A DNA stretch of 64,000 bases from Diplolepis rosae (taxonomy: Eukaryota; Arthropoda; Insecta; Hymenoptera; Diplolepididae). The position numbers and the translations under genes are program-made. The notes under the pieces were generated by a model. That model ran no database searches. It had not been told where the DNA came from and saw only the letters and a list, made by a program, of their open reading frames with translations. Location of the stretch: positions 4,040,001-4,104,000 of the forward strand of contig JAPYXD010000308.1 of the NCBI GenBank assembly GCA_030998225.1, read 5' to 3'. Below are positions 55,244 to 64,000 of the stretch, in pieces; position 1 is the stretch's first letter, and every line of letters begins with the position of its first letter.

Positions 55244-56329
55244 CAACGATCACCCAAGACCAACGATGCACTTTCCATTCGGCATGACCCAAACACCATT
55301 CCAAGTAATGAGCAATTGGCCGCTGAAAGGGGGTACCAAATAAGTGGTAGGGATATTTTGGAAAACCTGGACGCGCTGCTAACGGAGGACGCTAAAGATT
55401 GGTGCTTGATCAATAGGAATTCATGGAGAACCCTGTCAGATTTTTTCAGAGAATTTGGGAGAACATACATGGACGAAAAATTTTTGGAAGAGTTAAAACA
55501 AAAAATTAAATTCTGTAACCAAAAACGGAACCAGGATATTCACCCTTATTTGATCGAAATCAGGAAACTTTTTACAAAACTCCACCCCAGGAAAAGTCTA
55601 GAATGGAAATTGCGTCGCGCTTATGAGAACCTAGGAATCGAATACAAGATGTACATCAAGCGTAACGACTTCGATACATTCGAGGAACTCGAAGACCTGG
55701 GCAAGGAATGGGAAATCGAATTGAAAAAATCCGAAATAAACGGCCAAATACTACTAATAACAGAACCAAGGAGAGAAAGTAGTGAAAACCAGAATTCCCA
55801 AAATAGAAAACAACAAAATATATCTACAGTTCCATGGAGACTACAAATTTATAATAGACCACAATATCAAACATCTTATGTACAGAGACCTAACCCATAC
55901 CCTGCAATCCTAAATACCCCTCAACCTAGATTTTGGCAAGAATTTCCACCCGGATTCCGAAATAATCAAAGTAGATTCCAGTACAACACATATGATCAAC
56001 TGATACCCAGGATGAACCACTTAACGTTAAATAGAGCTCCAAGTCAAACACAACCGACAATAGAATTTCCAACGGAAAACCGAGAAAGCCCAGCAGAAAA
56101 TACACAACAAAATTACCAATAACAATTTGCGAACAATGTGAACCGAAACCAGGAAAGCAGAATTTGGAACAGCAAAATACAGGATAATCCAAATTGGTTA
56201 AGACAAGGTACATAGTGGCAGAACGCGAGCACGAGTGAAAATTCAACACAGTTAAATTGCTACAACTGTAAAGAACCAGGACACTTCAAAAGGGAATGTC
56301 CATATTTGAGCCAGAACCAGGGAAACTAA
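55244..56329 (+). pseudogene. Gag of element A, 3' part
   Basis: Resumes after element B in the expected phase, shifts frame near 55310-55340, then runs as a capsid region (LIEIRKLFTKLHPRKSLEWKL) and a Gln/Asn/Pro-rich tail. In-frame stops at 56120 and about 56213 precede a CCHC knuckle CYNCKEPGHFKREC (56258-56299). Natural stop at 56327. Nucleic-acid-binding Gag; dead. Confidence 0.85.
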
Positions 56330-57237
56330 AAGGGCGGCTAATGGAAAGAACGGTAACAAAACCCATTACCAGAACGCCACAATATTTAAATTCAGATATC
56401 GAAGAATTAAATGAAACAAGGTTCCATCTAATGACAAAATTTGAAAATAATTTATATAGAATATTAGTCGATACAGGAGCCACACATTCATACGTTGGCA
56501 AAGAACTCCTAGAGAAAATTCTAAGTTTAAGTTACCCGATCTTTAAACCGACCTCCGAAAGCTTAACAGTAGCGAACGGAGGAACCGTAGAAATTATGGG
56601 GCAAGTAATTATCCCTATCATAATCGGTAAGGACGTCAAGCACGTGTCGTTTCGACTAGTCCCTACATTAAATTCCACAAGCATTTTAGGGACAGACATG
56701 ATCAAAAACCTTATAATAACCTTAGATTACGATACCAGAACCTGGTGGCTACCAGGTAGACCACCAACTCGCTATCAAATGGAAGCAAGGCCTCAGTCCC
56801 TACCCAAACCAATCATTGAAAGCGTTATATCAGACAGGAGAAAGGCAACAAAAACTAGTAAGGAATATAATGGAGAAGTAAATGAAAATAAACTGAATAG
56901 TAAAATTCAAACCAGCGTAAACAATCAGACTAAGTCAGAAACTGAAGGCATAGAAAATGATAACAAAGAATTAAAAGCGAAATTCGGGGGTAAATGAGAA
57001 CCTAAGCCCACCCCAAAAAACACAAAACATCCAAAATTCCAAAGAAAACTCCAATAAAGAAATACCGAGCTTGTTCAGCATTCCTGTATACAACAGATTC
57101 CAAATCCTGGATAACCTCACCCTAAAGATGCAGCACAATAACGAAAATCAAGATAACGAAGAAATAATAACGACAAGAATTTTTTATAATACCGAATTAC
57201 CAGAAGAGTTAAAAAGCAACCTTAGTAAAAAATTATA
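56296..57237 (+). pseudogene. Protease region of pol (element A)
   Basis: Overlaps the gag end in another frame. RILVDTGATHSYVG (about 56461-56500) is the retropepsin active site and STSILGTDMI the C-terminal motif. The frame is open to 56997, then stops; the next stretch to 57237 is in other frames. Confidence 0.87.
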
Positions 57238-58245
57238 ATTTAGAAAAATTCAAACTTCAAAGGGAACAAGCGACATTAGGAACGAAAACTCGTGGATTAA
57301 TTTTAATAACAAGGCAATTTTATTGAATAATATAGGAGGTAAACTAACTAAGCAGGTTGAACCAAAGGATAACGCAGCAGAAGTATGCGAAGGTATTGTT
57401 GAACTAGATGAAAATCAACAAGCGAAATTGGAAGAAATTGTAAGATGCAAAATACCGGAAATAGGAACACAATTAAAACAAACACACCTAACACAACATA
57501 AAATAGATTTTCGGGGCCATGACCCTATCAAGCAAAGATACTATCATGTAACCCAAAAGTAAGAGAAAAAATAAACGAGAAAATAGATAAGATGTTAGAA
57601 CAGGGAATAATAGAACCTTCTTGTTCCGATTGGTCAAATCCAATCGTTACGATTAAAAAACCGAATGGAGAATACAGATTCTGTCTTGATTTTAGAAAAA
57701 TAAACAAAGTTACCAAAAAAGATCTGTACCCAATTCCTTTGATGAATGAAATTCTAGACACCTTACGATCAGCAAAATTTATTTCAAAAATAGAATTGAA
57801 ATCAGCATATTTACAAATAGCTTTAGATTAAAATTCTAAACTCATCACAGCATTCACAGTTCCTGCAAAGGGGAAGCACCAATTTAAACGGATGCCATTT
57901 GGTCTTACTAATGCTCCGGCCACTTTCCAGAGACTGATGGATAAGGTTATAACCCCAGATTTCAAGCCGAATGTTTTTTGTTACTTGGACGATATAATCA
58001 TTGTTACACAAAATTTTGACGACCACCTAAAATATTTGAATCGCGTATTGGATAAAATTAAAAACGCAAACCTAACAATAGGACTAGACAAATGTGAATT
58101 CGGTTGTTCGGAAATCAAATACCTCGGTTTCAAAGTTAACGAAAAAGGACTCCAAATCGACGATGATAAAATTCAACCAATCCTGGAACTTCCCACACTT
58201 TGCCGAAATAATAGAAACATTAAACAAATTATTAAAAAAGAATGA
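57238..58245 (+). pseudogene. Reverse transcriptase of pol (element A)
   Basis: Motifs: HLTQHKIDFRGHDPIKQRYY, a shift near 57560, then CLDFRKINKVTKKDLYPIPL, and KIELKSAYLQI, where the first catalytic Asp (KIDL) is replaced by Glu. A TAA follows at 57829. MPFGLTNAPATFQRLMD and CYLDDIIIV are intact. The frame is lost near 58190 with a deletion of about 25 codons. Dead polymerase. Confidence 0.88.
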
Positions 58246-59380
58246 AAAGTGGGAGTGGGGAACAGAACAGATAGGAGCTTTCGAAAAAATAAAGGAACAT
58301 TTGACATCAGCACCCATTTTAATCTGCCCAGACTTTTCACAACCTTTCCAGCTAGAAACGGACGCTAGTGACACTGGACACGGAGTGGTATTAAACCAGA
58401 CAATAAACGGAACAAACCACGTAATCGCATGTACAGAAAAACCAAAGGTGGAGGTAGAAGACGAAACAGATGACTGGTATTCAACAAAATTGAGACAAAT
58501 CAGGAAAAAACCAGAAGACCATGAAAAGTGGAGAATTAGAGACTCTCAATCGTATTTCTTTAGACCAGACCCACTTAAATTCTCCCTTTTGCCAGAAGTA
58601 AACCCATGGAAATTGGTTGTGCCTAAGAGGTTAAGAGCACAAGTCCTGAAGGAAAACCATGACGAAGTTCAAGCAGGACATTTGGGATCCAAGAAAACAT
58701 ACGCAAGAATATCCGAGTGCTACTACTGGCCAGGGTTATATTCAGAGGTAATCAGATATGTAAAAAACTGCGAAACCTGTCAGAGGACGAAAACAAACAA
58801 GCAAACAAAAATAGGACTAATGGGTAAGAGACTCATTGAGGAGCCATGGACCGTGGTAGCAGCTGATATCATGGGACCGCTGCCACTGAGTAAAAAAGGT
58901 AAAAACCAGTATATATTAGTGTTTGTCGACCTCTTTACCAAATGGGTCGAGATCATACCCGTTAAAAAAGCAAACGGAAGAATGATTGAATCCGAATTCC
59001 ATAAGAAAATCGTGTCACGTTGGGGAACCGCGCGAATTCTCCATACGGACAACGGCACCGAGTTCGTAAATGGAACCATACGGGAGTTAACGGAGAAGTT
59101 TGGAATTCGACACACTATAAAATCCAGATACTACCCCCAGGCAAATCCCACGGAACGCTACAACCGAACCATTAAAGAAATAATCAGGGCATATATACAA
59201 AACGACCACACAGCATAGGACAAAAATATTGATGATCTGCAGTTCGAAATTAACACCAGTAGAAACACATCAACAAAATATACCCCTGCATTTTTAAGCC
59301 CGGGTCGCGAACTGCAACCACTACAATCTCTCAGGAAAAACATCGAAAAGGATAAACGAGATTGTAATACAGGACGAGAA
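58190..59380 (+). pseudogene. RNase H remnant and integrase of pol (element A)
   Basis: Opens with a thumb/RNase H stub (ETDASDTGHGVVL). Most of RNase H is deleted near 58440, and the frame goes on into integrase. HHCC region NHDEVQAGHLGSKKTY...CETCQ (about 58655-58790); DDE core AADIMGPLP, LHTDNGTEFV and NPTERYNRT. TAG at 59216; remnants follow to about 59380. The in-frame RNase H loss is unusual. Confidence 0.87.
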
Positions 59381-59880
59381 TAAGTGGACAGACAGATTAC
59401 GAAGATTACAAGTAATTAAGGAAGAAGTCCAAAAAAATTTAGACAGAGCAAACGACAAACAAGCCACGCACTGTAATTTACGTAGAAGGCCCGTAGAATT
59501 TAAGGTAGGCGATAAGGTTTTAAAAGTAGCAACTAAATAATATATAAAAACGATCTTAAACTAGAAATTACAAATAGTCCGCAAATGGTTACATATGTAA
59601 ACTATTACATGTAAAAATTGACCAAAGAAGCCCAAATAAATGCAAAATGGACACAATTTAGTTTCCTTCATTAAAACAGACAAGCGACTCGAGACGGGAG
59701 ACGCGGACAGCACCCCACCTGACTTTGTTTTGTTATTTGATTTTCTTTTTCTCATCTAGGACAAAATAGGAGGGGAAGCCAGGCCGAAGAATGGGAAGGA
59801 GCGATCGCAGAGACTGAAGCCAGTAATAAGGACCAACCAGGGGGATAAACCCTGGCCCCCGCGGGTTGGGGGGGGGGGGG
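59381..59880 (+). other. 3' untranslated part of element A with G-run
   Basis: Decayed pol end and non-coding sequence. A GGGTTGGGGGGGGGGGG run at about 59863-59880 abuts the 3' LTR and would serve as polypurine tract. Confidence 0.6.
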
Positions 59881-60260
59881 TGTAACATATATGTCACCAT
59901 GGCGTGGTAACGGGAAGGCGCGTGGCTACGGGGGACAGCCCTGGGCCCGAGAAAGCACGAGGATCCCCGAGTAGCCTGGATGAGACGAGTTAGTCTCAGT
60001 CTGTCATTGGTTTGATGGCAGTAGGTTATGGTCTAGTTACTTAGAATTTTCCGCTACGTCGAGTTGAGGATTAGAGACCCGGAATAGTTGGGCGTGTGCG
60101 CATTCAGTCCGTTTGGTTCCTTTTGTGTTAATTGCCGATTCTCATAGTAAGTCAATAAAGTGCATTATCTTAATTTTAAGTGCCCGTGTCAAGTGCTTCC
60201 CCTCCTGACTCTCAGCCTCCTTTTCTCCATTTCCCTCCCTTGGATAACATCCTAATTATA
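59881..60260 (+). repeat. 3' LTR of element A
   Basis: 380 bp, the partner of 36150-36529. AATAAA at 60154-60159. Confidence 0.93.
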
Positions 60261-60264
60261 ACTT
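60261..60264. repeat. 4-bp target duplication of element A, right
   Basis: ACTT, the copy of 36146-36149. Confidence 0.8.
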
Positions 60265-60865
60265 TCTCTAAGGGATACTTTTAACATTATGACGAGGAAT
60301 CAGTGAGAAAGGTAGAGCAATTTTAACGCATTGCTCCTCTTCTGGTTAAAAGACACTTATTTTGTTTCCTCTTTTAAGGTTAAGAGTTCAGAATCCCGAA
60401 AGACAGGTGCGCGTGTGTGCTGTATAAAAATCGCGAGACAGGAGTGCGACGAAATCCGCAGCGAAAATAAGGATTAAAAGATCAGAAGCCCAGTTCACAA
60501 GGATGAGCAAGAAATAATCTTCCTCTCTTTTTCTTGACTGGCAAGAATAAGCCTGAAGAAAATTGGTAAGTCGGTATCGTTCCGATTTGTTTTTATAAAT
60601 TGTAAAGTTTCTATACTTGTAGCTTAGTATAAATAAAGTGAAAATCCATTTTATACGTAATCCTCAATTTTTTGGAATATATATATATATATATACAAAG
60701 AGAAAGCACAGATCCACTTAATGATAAACGAATTTAGTTAATATTTATATTAACTAAATTCAGCAGTTTGGACGACCTCTACGTACTACTAATTGATAAA
60801 ATATTTTGATGATGATTATCTTTACTTTCTGATTTTTATTTAATTGATAATAGCCGTACGTAACA
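60265..60865 (+). repeat. LTR related to element D, interrupted by element A
   Basis: The last ~295 bp (60570-60865) match 10577-10865, ending TACGTAACA. Upstream is a good TATA box (TATAAAAATCGCG, about 60423). No primer site follows; instead gag sequence begins at once, so this is a solo or truncated LTR lying in another element. Its 5' side should be left of 36146. Confidence 0.7.
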
Positions 60866-62190
60866 TTATTGCTATTTTGTAAAAGATGATTGTTATTATT
60901 AAAATTATAATTTTTATTCCTTAAAAAATTGTTATTTGGAAAATTATTGTAATTGTTTCTTGCAAAACTATTATTACTTATTATTTAACCATTGAAATTA
61001 TTATATTTTTTTTAGTTAGGGTACAAAAATTTTTGTTGTTTATTAAGAACTGCTTTCTGAGCTTTACTTGAATGAAAACACTTTTTAGTTGCATGACTTG
61101 GCTTTTTACAAATTAAACAAACAAATTTATCTTCACGTGCTACATTAATCCCAGTAATGTTATTATTTTTATTATTAGTTGGTTCGTCACTTTTTCAATA
61201 TTCCATATTTTCATTTCTTCGTAATGCGGAATTTGCAGCTAATCTTCGTTCTATATCAATACTGTCATTAATTTCTTTCCTAAAAGTATCCTTTTCTTCT
61301 ACACGAATTTCTAACTCAGGACGCAAACCGCGTATAAAAAATTGAATTACATCTCTTTCTAAATTTTGTTTGAAAGCATTATCTACTTGACTGCAATTAT
61401 TAAGTCTGTGAGCATCTTCTATTCTATCAGCAATTTCCTTAATTCTAGCAGCATAGGAAAGGAAATTTTCTCTTTTCCACATGAATGTATTACCTAATTT
61501 TCCCTGCAACTGGTATACGCTTTTCGCAGGGGCATATACTCTTTTTAGTTTTTCTACTAATTGCTCTATTCTTGCACACGTTGACCCAAAAATACACTTT
61601 CGTGCCTCACCAGACAATTTACCTCTCAACAGACGTGCGAGGTTTTCTTGGGCAGCAGGTGTCAGCAGCATTTCCTTTGCTTCCATGCAACTTTCAATAA
61701 AGTGTGACAATGGGAGGTTACTTCCGTAGAACAAAGGGACCACCTCTAGCGCGTCGCATGAGGATACCTGCTGGCCGTTGGTTATGACTACGGACATTTC
61801 TTCGTTATTTATTATGACGGGATTATCATGATTTATGACTTCTGTGTCGCTTTTGTCGTCGTCGCTGTCGTTCTTACTAATTATAGATTCGCCTGCCAAT
61901 GAGGTTTCCAATCTTTCTTGCAAAGTTTTATTGTCTATTGTTACTACTGTTGAGCTTATCAAATTAGATTCGTCAAAATAAGACAATTCGTTCATTAAAG
62001 TTTGATCTTGATTACTAGATCCTGGCACAATGCTTAAATCTCGACAGAAACTTGAATGAAACATGCTAGTTTTACTAGAATTTTCACTTGATATGCTTCG
62101 ATTATTAAACAGAGTCTTGTCAAAACTTGAATCGTCTAGGTAAAGAGTGTCATCTTATTCTTGTTTAGCAGGAAGAGTGTTGGGCGCCAT
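60866..62190 (-). pseudogene. Gag of a further Gypsy-type element (element I)
   Basis: The main frame (62064-61195, 289 codons) has a capsid region (FYGSNLPLSHFIESCMEAKE, ARLLRGKLSGEARKC, FFIRGLRPELEIRV). After TGA 61195 the frame continues to a CCHC knuckle CLICKKPSHATKKC (about 61118-61077) and an Asn-rich tail cut off by the LTR at 60865. Upstream the frame extends toward 62190 through a TAA near codon 12. Protease and the rest of pol are absent. Confidence 0.8.
62179..62189 (-). promoter_or_regulatory. Primer-binding site of element I
   Basis: TGGCGCCCAAC on the minus strand between LTR end and gag, identical to the core in element A. Confidence 0.7.
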
Positions 62191-62780
62191 TTATAACGGG
62201 TGACTTCTGCTGAAACGAAAATAAAAATAAAATATTTATCAAAGCGGACCCGAGGATTCCGGATTACCCTCGGCGTGACCGGCGTTATTTAGGCGGCTTC
62301 TAGGATGAGCGCCTGGCGTCTCCCGACGCGATATTTATAAATTGAAGACCCTGAAAATAAAAACTCAGCATGCAAACTAAAAGCAAAGATAAGCAGGGAT
62401 TCCGGATAGGGCTGGAATGCATTCGGGAGTTCGGACCAGGTAAGGTTTATAGGTTAGGGAAGGAATCTTAACCTAAAAGATAGGACCTCTTGCGTAAGCA
62501 GAATAAAATAAGTCAAGCAGCGTATCAAACGTCTAATGCTACAATTTATTGGTTAATGGGCAAGTTAAAATCCTCGGCGTCCATTAGTATATAAGAAAGA
62601 CCAAATAACGGATTGAGAGACTGGACGCCTAACCTCTCTCGTTCAACGACAGCAAAAAGCCGCGCGCCAAAGGTGACGTGCAGTTTTATTGCATCAGCTG
62701 GAAAGGCTAGCGCACGCGCATGAAGCTCAGGTTTGCGTGCGCGACTCGTCTTGTGAAGACGATGGTGCCAGGCAACCAAT
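62191..62780 (-). repeat. LTR of element I (minus strand)
   Basis: Ends ACCCGTTATA at the primer site. Its body is repeated inverted at 63105-63877. Contains a TATA-like CTTATATACTAATGG (about 62583-62597). The outer start is not resolved and may reach about 62990. Confidence 0.65.
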
Positions 62781-63104
62781 AAGCTGAAGCGTCTATCGGT
62801 CAGCTTGCCCCATTGGCTTAAAACGTAGAGGGGTGCGTTTAAATTACGTAGAATTTGTACTGCACAACACCGCAGTTACAAACAGGCAATAAAATTATGT
62901 ACTATTATGTAATAATGCAAATTATTTTATACATATGGTATGGCGATCCCAACTAAATATACGCTTTATATATTAAACATAAGAGCAGCGTCGTGGCGGC
63001 ATTGGATTTTATGGGATGCAGCACGTGGTTGGTTTTAGATGCCATGCCTGCCGGGTGATGCCCTCTGTGGCTTGCCTGGGAACCCCTCTGCATGCACACA
63101 GCGA
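62781..63104. other. Spacer between two head-to-head LTRs
   Basis: AT-rich, with only faint similarity between the two sides. No gene seen. Confidence 0.4.
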
Positions 63105-63877
63105 TCTCCTCGGCGGCGCCTTTCAAGCTGATGCAATAAAACTGCGCGACACCTTTGGCGCGCAGCTTTTTCCTGTCTTTGAACCAGAGAGATTAGGCGT
63201 CCAGTCTCTTAATCCGTTATTTGGTATTTCTTATATACTAATGGATGCCGAGGACTTTAACATGAAAGAGATAAGGCGCGAGATAGCGGCCGGAAGCGTG
63301 GTCAGTCTTTAGGACTACATTCTGGGCCATTAATATTAGCTCAGCAATAATAATCCTTTTTTATAAAATTTATGCTCTCTGCCCGCGCATCTCTCAGGCT
63401 TTCTTAGAGCCTATGTATTAGGCTCATATGCCATGCGCCACTGTTGGCCACGATATCTTAATCTTTTTTTATCGTTCTTTTTTTTATTTTTATTGAGCTA
63501 GGGCCTTGCCCATTAACCAGTAAATTGTAGCATTAGTCGTTTGATACGCTGCTTGACTTATTTTATTCTGCTTACGCAAGAGGTCCTATCTTTTAGGTTA
63601 AGATTCCTTCCCTAACCTATAAACCTTACCTGGTCCGAACTCCCGAATCCATTCCAGCCCTATCCGGAATCCCTGCTTATCTTTGCTTTTAGTTTGCATG
63701 CTGAGTTTTTATTTTCAGGGTCTTCAATTTATAAATATCGCGTCGGGAGACGCCAGGCGCTCATCCTAGAAGCCGCCTAAATAACGCCGGTGACGCCGAG
63801 AGTAATCCCGAATCCTCCGGTCCGCTTTGATGAATATTTTATTTTTATTTTCGTTTCAGTGGAAGTCACCCGTTATG
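63105..63877 (+). repeat. Second LTR of the element I family (plus strand, head to head)
   Basis: 63105-63263 and 63503-63877 are inverted copies of about 62556-62713 and 62191-62556. An extra ~240-bp block (63264-63502) separates them. A primer-site-like TGTCGCCCAAC (63880-63890) follows, one base off the element I site. Internal sequence runs off the window end. Confidence 0.7.
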
Positions 63878-63890
63878 AATGTCGCCCAAC

Positions 63891-64000
63891 AGCTAAAAAG
63901 AGCTCGGATCATCGGGATAAGTATTCACAAAAGTCCTTATTTTGCTTGAAAAATTTTTGGTAAATACTCAAGACTCAAATTTCAAAGTTTGAGCTAATTT
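63891..64000 (+). other. Start of internal region after the second element I LTR
   Basis: Follows the primer site; too short to identify coding sequence. Confidence 0.35.

Larger units (their letters stand above)
36150..60260 (+). mobile_element. Element A: Gypsy-type LTR retrotransposon, interrupted by element B
   Basis: LTRs of 380 bp each (36150-36529, 59881-60260), differing at about a dozen positions by eye, flanked by ACTT. Primer site, gag, protease, reverse transcriptase and integrase occur in order. The 24.1-kb span includes 16.9 kb of element B inserted in gag with an ACGA duplication. No env is recognised. Confidence 0.93.

Noticed and set aside
55926..56249. Minus-strand frame over element A gag
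   Set aside because: Shadow of gag; Cys content comes from the complement of Gln/Asn-rich codons.
61481..61729. Plus-strand frames over element I gag
   Set aside because: Shadows of the minus-strand gag, which has a capsid region and zinc knuckle.
62546..62779. 77-codon minus-strand frame (and 63016-63312 plus)
   Set aside because: They lie in the mirrored LTRs, differ in length and lack motifs; promoter or LTR sequence is the better reading.
1..64000. tRNA or rRNA genes
   Set aside because: Scanned by eye for tRNA A/B-box and cloverleaf patterns and rRNA-like blocks; nothing convincing. The R1-like elements are not sitting in recognisable 28S rDNA.

Overview
The window looks like a transposon graveyard from an animal genome, almost certainly an insect. 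It is AT-rich and contains a hAT transposon, IS630/Tc1-mariner and piggyBac-type relics, R1-like non-LTR elements, and Ty3/Gypsy elements with errantivirus-type env genes. I see no tRNA, rRNA or CRISPR array, and no ordinary host gene that I can support. The one possible exception is an antisense, intron-bearing module inside element B (about 51.1-53.8 kb). Nearly every TE open reading frame is broken by stops, frameshifts or deletions. The exception is an intact 197-codon frame at 48613-49206.

Layout. (1) 389-10482: a hAT element with a perfect 8-bp target duplication and terminal inverted repeats of about 2.7-2.8 kb; a second inverted-repeat element (3493-5245) lies inside it. (2) 10577-14047: a Gypsy-type LTR end, primer site, leader and a short acidic ORF, interrupted by an inverted-repeat element (11251-12886). 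(3) 15179-18870, minus strand: element C, a decayed errantivirus-like element with pol and env but no integrase. A mariner-type pseudogene (18987-19712) abuts it, and a 5'-truncated R1-like tail (19713-20640) follows. (4) 20673-32125: element G, a Gypsy-type element with both LTRs and a 4-bp duplication; its internal region holds a minus-strand R1 fragment and an LTR-like fragment. (5) 32126-35597: an R1-like non-LTR element with poly(A). (6) 36150-60260: element A, Gypsy-type, with two 380-bp LTRs and ACTT duplications. Its gag is split by element B (38372-55239), an errantivirus-like element with ACGA duplications. (7) 60570-62190: an LTR end lying in a minus-strand gag. (8) 62191-63879: two related LTRs placed head to head.

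Element B is the most notable part. Besides gag, pol and env it carries, between pol and env, an intact ORF with a double-stranded-RNA-binding domain followed by a CCHC zinc knuckle. Downstream of a truncated env it has a 3-kb segment whose minus strand shows a series of consensus splice donors and acceptors bounding open frames. Its LTRs contain an array of small hairpins with a constant CATCTCAAAA loop and compensating stem changes. Three related elements (B, G and the 10.9-kb one) share a leader motif between primer site and first gene, reminiscent in position of the gypsy insulator.

All family assignments come from reading motifs by eye; no database search or alignment program was run.
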